A stretch of 64,000 bases of DNA, taken from positions 868,001-932,000 of the forward strand of contig NZ_CP018906.1 in NCBI RefSeq assembly GCF_000785105.2. Direction: 5' to 3'. The notes under the pieces are model-generated. The model was not told the DNA's origin. It was given only the letters and a program-made list of their open reading frames with translations, and made no database searches. Shown one piece after another: positions 60,153 through 64,000 of the stretch. Every line of letters begins with the position of its first letter. Position 1 is the stretch's first letter. The DNA is from Lentilactobacillus curieae (lineage in GTDB: Bacteria; Bacillota; Bacilli; Lactobacillales; Lactobacillaceae). Position numbers and translations under genes: made by a program.

Positions 60153-61190
60153 ATGAAGTATCAAATTCCAGAAACGATGAGGGCATGGCAAATTACCACG
60201 CCTGGAAAGATCGATGGTAGTAAATCACCGTTGGAACTTGTAACTAAGCCGGTTCCTCAACCTCAACGTGGCGAGGTTTTGGTTCGAGTGTTAACGTGTG
60301 GAGTCTGCCATACTGACTTACACGTAACGGAAGGCGATTTACCTGTGCACAAAGATCATTTGACCCCAGGTCATGAGATAGTCGGGGAAGTGGTTAAGCA
60401 AGGTCCAGAATCTAGTCGATTTAAGCTTGGAGATAGGATTGGAATTCCTTGGTTGCGTTGGACGTGTGGAGTTTGTCAATATTGTCGTTCAGGAAAGGAA
60501 AACCTGTGTCCGAACTCTTTGTATACTGGCTGGGATCATGATGGTGGGTATGCGGAGTATGCTACAGTTCCGGAAGGATTTGCTTACCGAATTCCAGATA
60601 GATTTGATTCCCAGACGGCTGCACCATTACTGTGTGCTGGAATTATTGGCTATCGGGCCTTTTTAAGGGCTAATATTCCAGCTGGTGGTAAACTTGGACT
60701 TTATGGATTCGGTGGCTCTGCTCACATCACGGCTCAATTGGCGATTGATCAAGGAATGGAGGTCCATGTATTAACTCGTGGTGAGGATGCTAAGAAATTC
60801 GCACTTAAGCTGGGAGCTAAATCGGTAAATGGAGCGTATGACTTACCGCCAGTTAAACTGGATTCTTCAATTATTTTTGCCCCAGTTGGTGATATTGTTC
60901 CTAAAGCCCTTGAAGGGTTGAAACCAGGAGGCACATTAGCGTTAGCTGGAATTCACATGACTGATGTTCCTCAAATAAGTTACCAAGAACATATTTTCCA
61001 TGAGAAGAACCTGACTAGTGTTGAGAGTAACACTCGTAGCGATGGTGAGCATTTCTTAACGTTAGCTGACCGTTTAGGGATTGAACCTAAAACTACCCCA
61101 TATCCGTTTGAAAAGGCTGATGAGGCTTTAAGATATGTTTCTAAGGGGGATATTAAGGGTGCTTGTGTGCTAAAAATTGGCGAAAAATAA
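60153..61190 (+). CDS. Zinc-dependent alcohol dehydrogenase
   Basis: 345-residue medium-chain dehydrogenase. Catalytic zinc ligands CGVCHTDLH and PGHEIVGEVV (about 50-82); structural-zinc cysteines in CGVCQYCRSGKENLC (about 107-121); cofactor fold GLYGFGGSAHITAQLAIDQG near 186. The spacing matches the propanol-preferring/AdhA branch. Ribosome site GGAGATGA. Substrate in vivo unknown. Monocistronic with its own terminator. Confidence 0.9.
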   Translation: MKYQIPETMRAWQITTPGKIDGSKSPLELVTKPVPQPQRGEVLVRVLTCGVCHTDLHVTEGDLPVHKDHLTPGHEIVGEVVKQGPESSRFKLGDRIGIPWLRWTCGVCQYCRSGKENLCPNSLYTGWDHDGGYAEYATVPEGFAYRIPDRFDSQTAAPLLCAGIIGYRAFLRANIPAGGKLGLYGFGGSAHITAQLAIDQGMEVHVLTRGEDAKKFALKLGAKSVNGAYDLPPVKLDSSIIFAPVGDIVPKALEGLKPGGTLALAGIHMTDVPQISYQEHIFHEKNLTSVESNTRSDGEHFLTLADRLGIEPKTTPYPFEKADEALRYVSKGDIKGACVLKIGEK

Positions 61191-61201
61191 AAGTTTAAAC
61201 A

Positions 61202-61235
61202 AAAAGAGCTATCAACATATGTTGATAGCTCTTTT
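61202..61235. terminator. Bidirectional terminator
   Basis: AAAAGAGCTATCAACAT mirrored to ATGTTGATAGCTCTTTT, perfect over its whole length. Shared with the convergent nitroreductase gene. Confidence 0.9.
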
Positions 61236-61242
61236 AAACTAA

Positions 61243-61845
61243 TTATTTAAGAACGCGGAAACGATCTGCATCGTCCATGAAGTCCTTATCACCGGCACCG
61301 GCTTCGATTGAACCAAAGTCCAATTGTGCGCGTAGCTTCCAGTTATCAGGAACATTGAATGCATCCTTTACAAGATCATCAATGATTGGGTTGTAATGTT
61401 GTAAGTTAGCACCAATTCCGTTTTCAGCTAATGAAGTCCAAACAGCATATTGAGCATTACCTTGAGCTTGTTCTGACCAGTCTGAGAAGTTGTCAGCGTA
61501 TAGTGGGAATGCATCTTCGTTTGCCTTAACAACGTCAACATCAGTAAAGAACATTACTGTACCAAAGGCTGCCTTGAAAGCGTTGATCTTTTGTAAAGTC
61601 TTTTGGTAAGCTTCTTCACTAGGAACTTCTGACTTAAGACGGTCAGCAACGATGTCCCAAAGCTTTTCATGGTTTTCGCCAAACAAGATGATGGCACGAG
61701 TAGTTTGGTTGTTGAATGGTGTTGGTGCCCACTTGATGTTTTCTTGAATCAAGTTAGCGATTTCGTCTGGGCTTTGGCTTACGTTACGACCAAGAGCGTA
61801 AATTGAGCGACGGTTCTTTGATAAGTCTAAGAATTGTTCCTTCAT
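61243..61845 (-). CDS. Nitroreductase-family oxidoreductase
   Basis: 200 residues of the FMN-binding nitroreductase fold: NRRSIYALGRNV near residue 11, WAPTPFNNQTTRAIILFG near 40 and a late AENGIGANLQHYNP near 139. It belongs to the short branch seen in many lactobacilli, which reduces nitro compounds or quinones with NAD(P)H. Ribosome site GTGAGG. An AT-rich region with TATAAT-like -10 sequences lies upstream; no operator is assigned. Confidence 0.88.
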   Translation of the reverse strand: MKEQFLDLSKNRRSIYALGRNVSQSPDEIANLIQENIKWAPTPFNNQTTRAIILFGENHEKLWDIVADRLKSEVPSEEAYQKTLQKINAFKAAFGTVMFFTDVDVVKANEDAFPLYADNFSDWSEQAQGNAQYAVWTSLAENGIGANLQHYNPIIDDLVKDAFNVPDNWKLRAQLDFGSIEAGAGDKDFMDDADRFRVLK

Positions 61846-61967
61846 GTGATGAATACCTCACTTTTTATATTTTAAAGTTTATTACTTTTATTTTATCAAT
61901 AACTATTATTATACTGATTACTTTTAGTAAGTAAAGGGGTATGCAGAAAAAAGTTGATTAAAATAAA

Positions 61968-61993
61968 AAGTACGCCATTAAAGTGGCGCACTT
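61968..61993 (-). terminator. Terminator after the sugar porter
   Basis: AAGTACGCCA (61968-61977) / TGGCGCACTT (61984-61993), with a T run on the minus strand after it. Confidence 0.8.
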
Positions 61994-62002
61994 ATAGGGG
62001 TT

Positions 62003-63385
62003 CTAGCCCTCAGTTTTTTCCTTGTGTTCACGACGCATTTCCATTTCGATGTCTTCAAGAGACTTTCCACGAGTTTCTGGAACCACGTGTTGAACGAAGA
62101 AGTATGATAATACAGCGAATACAGTAAATACGGCAAATGGACCACCGATATTATTGTGGAAGAAGGCTAGCATGCTAAGGAAGAATTGAGAAACAATAAA
62201 GTTTCCAATCCAGTTAGCTGCTGAACCGATTGAAGCACCAATTCCCCGGACACTGAGTGGGAAGATTTCACCAATCATAACCCAGGCAATTGGACCCCAG
62301 GAAACGGCAAATCCAAAGATGTAGATAGCGATTAGAATAACTGTTGGAATAGCAGCACTCTTCACGTCAATAGTGAAGTTAATGACTGATAAAATACCAA
62401 TTGATAGAGCCATCACGATCGAACCGAACTTCAAAATCTTCTTACGGTCAAATTTATCCATGATTTTGTATGCGATAACTGTACATAAGAAGTTAACAAC
62501 ACCAATAAATACTGAGATCCAGATAGCATTACTTTCTGGGAAGCTAAATGCTTTGATAAATACTTGTGGTAAGAAGTAAATCACTGAGTTGATACCAACT
62601 AATTGTTGTAAGAACATCAACCCAACAGCAACGATAACTGCAGGGCGAGCAAAGGTGAATAATTCTTTAATTCCACCCTTTGGCTGGTTAGCAACCGCCT
62701 GAATTTCAGATAACTCTTTTTCAGGATCATCATCAGGATTGTTTTTCCGCAAATTTTGTAACGTGTCTCTAGCATCGTCAATATCACCTTTTTCAACCAA
62801 GAAACGTGGTGATTCGGGAAGCAAGATAGCACCGATGAATAAGATTACGGCAGGAATTAAGGCTGAACCTAACATCCACCGCCAGTCACGAACACCTAGT
62901 AAGTTGTGGTGTAGAAAACCTAAGTTAGAAACGTAAGCCATCAAGATACCAAATGTCAGCATCAACTGGAACATGGTTCCTAGTGAACCACGATGTTCAG
63001 CATCTGCCAATTCTGCAAGGTATGCTGGAGTTAATGCTGAAGCAGAACCAACGGCAAGACCTAAGATGATTCTGGCAATAACCATTGAGGTGAATCCTCC
63101 GGCAACCATTGATAATCCAGAACCAACTAAGAACAAAATTGAAGCAACAATTAGTAACTTCTTTCGACCAAACTTATCTGAAAGTGGACCAATTGAAAGG
63201 GCACCAATTGATGATCCAATCAAAACAGATGAGGTAATAAATCCAGTTTGAGCAACACTCAAACTAAAGTTTGTTTCAATAAGTGGTGACGCACCGGAAA
63301 TGATACCTGTATCAAATCCAAATAGCAGTCCACCAAGTGCACCGAAGAAAAAGATTGCTCCGGTACTTAAATGACGCTTTTGCAT
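62003..63385 (-). CDS. Sugar porter MFS transporter (sugar:H+ symporter)
   Basis: 460 residues, 12 membrane segments. Family signatures are GFDTGIISGA near residue 23, PLSDKFGRKKLL near 64, GRIILGLAVGSASALTPAYLAELA about 105-128, PESPRFLVEKG near 190 and the C-terminal VPETRGKSLEDIE. Relatives carry arabinose, xylose or galactose; the sequence does not fix the sugar. The ATG at 63385 has GGGAGG upstream. A perfect cre palindrome lies about 190 bases upstream. Confidence 0.9.
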   Translation of the reverse strand: MQKRHLSTGAIFFFGALGGLLFGFDTGIISGASPLIETNFSLSVAQTGFITSSVLIGSSIGALSIGPLSDKFGRKKLLIVASILFLVGSGLSMVAGGFTSMVIARIILGLAVGSASALTPAYLAELADAEHRGSLGTMFQLMLTFGILMAYVSNLGFLHHNLLGVRDWRWMLGSALIPAVILFIGAILLPESPRFLVEKGDIDDARDTLQNLRKNNPDDDPEKELSEIQAVANQPKGGIKELFTFARPAVIVAVGLMFLQQLVGINSVIYFLPQVFIKAFSFPESNAIWISVFIGVVNFLCTVIAYKIMDKFDRKKILKFGSIVMALSIGILSVINFTIDVKSAAIPTVILIAIYIFGFAVSWGPIAWVMIGEIFPLSVRGIGASIGSAANWIGNFIVSQFFLSMLAFFHNNIGGPFAVFTVFAVLSYFFVQHVVPETRGKSLEDIEMEMRREHKEKTEG

Positions 63386-63723
63386 AAGAAAATCCTCCCC
63401 TAAATAACTTAGTGTAAAAGATTACTTAGCTTTATAACCTTATGTTTCCATAATTTGCAGCAAAAAATTGTAAATTATTAAAAATAATGGCTGTTAGTAA
63501 TGAAACGTTTGAAACACAGGGGAAATAAATGTAAGCAACTTATTTACGGTACTTACAATAAACGACATCATTTAAAAATGCAAGCGCTTGCAATAAAAAA
63601 GACTAACTTTTTGTAATTACTTAAAAATGGTGATTAATTTAACTCTAAAGGCTATTTTATTGACTATTTGGTTCTAATCTAAAATACTTTAGCTGTAGAA
63701 AATAAATTGTGGAGGCGAAGAAT
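63386..63723. other. Intergenic region between the sugar porter and the last gene
   Basis: Holds the cre palindrome at 63579-63592 and a promoter toward the right (TTGACT 63660-63665, 17 bases, AATACT 63683-63688). The left promoter is not clear. No gene seen. Confidence 0.6.
63579..63592. promoter_or_regulatory. cre site, perfect palindrome
   Basis: TGCAAGCGCTTGCA, fully self-complementary. It could serve either neighbouring gene; the sugar porter is the more natural target of carbon catabolite control. Confidence 0.7.
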
Positions 63724-64000
63724 ATGGCAATTAAAATTGGTGTTATCGGAGCAACGGGGATGGCCGGAAGTGCAATTACGGAGAACGCCATTGATCGTGG
63801 GTTTGAAGTTACGGCAATCGTTAGGCATGTGACGAAAGCACAAGATAAATTTGGTGAAAAAATCAATTATCTTGAAAAGGATGCCTTTGATTTAAGTTAT
63901 GAAGATATTCAAGAATTTGATGCTTTAATTGATGCATTTGCACCTGGTGACCAAAAGTTGGCAAATAAGCATATTGAACTGGCAGAAAAATTAGTCAGTT
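63724..64000 (+). CDS. NAD(P)-binding (NmrA-like) protein, cut by window edge
   Basis: The first 92 codons are visible. GVIGATGMAGSAITENAIDRGFEVTAIVR (about 6-34) is the Rossmann dinucleotide loop of atypical short-chain dehydrogenases of the NAD(P)H-binding/NmrA group. Ribosome site GTGGAGGCG. Promoter TTGACT/AATACT upstream. The rest lies past base 64000, so catalytic residues and length cannot be judged. Confidence 0.8.
   Translation, partial: MAIKIGVIGATGMAGSAITENAIDRGFEVTAIVRHVTKAQDKFGEKINYLEKDAFDLSYEDIQEFDALIDAFAPGDQKLANKHIELAEKLVS

Overview
The window reads as chromosomal DNA of a low-GC Gram-positive lactic acid bacterium of the family Lactobacillaceae. The evidence is the set of T-box leaders, CcpA-type cre sites and strong AGGAGG ribosome sites, together with aminopeptidase C, maltose phosphorylase, a nucleoside deoxyribosyltransferase, a hexulose-phosphate synthase/isomerase pair and a protein that closely resembles isoleucine 2-epimerase. 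I see no rRNA, tRNA, CRISPR array, complete insertion sequence or prophage. A heterofermentative genus is my best guess, but the sequence does not prove it.

Layout. 1-7.3 kb is amino-acid metabolism. A truncated trpE on the minus strand has a Trp T-box plus a 12-codon leader peptide. Divergent from it, aroF-aroB sits behind a 17-codon leader peptide carrying Tyr-Tyr-Phe-Trp and an attenuator. A T-box-controlled brnQ-antiporter unit follows. 7.5-16.2 kb holds an NlpC/P60 hydrolase, hxlA-hxlB, an orphan response regulator and the divergent pstS-C-A-B-B-phoU operon. A 33-residue membrane peptide after phoU has PhoP-like repeats of the same geometry as those before pstS. 16.2-27.1 kb carries a deoxyribosyltransferase, an oxidoreductase, a permease/isoleucine-epimerase pair and the threonine locus (thrC-thrB-ACT regulator, divergent from hom-aspartokinase). 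27.1-30.4 kb has an ArsR/CDF pair, an acetyltransferase and small XRE/membrane proteins.

30.4-35.5 kb is accessory: AT-rich, rich in secreted proteins of unknown function, and bracketed by a 32-bp direct repeat. It contains a surface-protein gene with a 230/231-bp tandem duplication and a one-base deletion, two paralogous secreted proteins, and one of two genes in the window that seem to start at ATT. 35.5-44.3 kb has a T-box-controlled ketopantoate-reductase-family gene, small membrane proteins, a polar amino-acid ABC transporter behind a possible attenuator, and a MerR/drug-efflux/DUF4811 unit. 44.3-50.8 kb has a LysR/aminotransferase pair, a macrodomain protein, a Met T-box with a methionine-synthase-like gene, and an acetoin reductase with a cre site. 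50.9-64 kb has a probable vitamin B6 salvage operon, pepC, a maltose regulator/transporter/phosphorylase unit, an alcohol dehydrogenase, a nitroreductase, a sugar porter with a palindromic cre, and a truncated NAD(P)-binding protein.

How it works together: the left end couples chorismate supply (aroF-aroB) to tryptophan demand (trpE) through three RNA sensors in about 700 bases. The pst region looks like a Pho regulon with its regulator next door and a new small member. Several units pair a transporter with the enzyme or regulator that handles its substrate.
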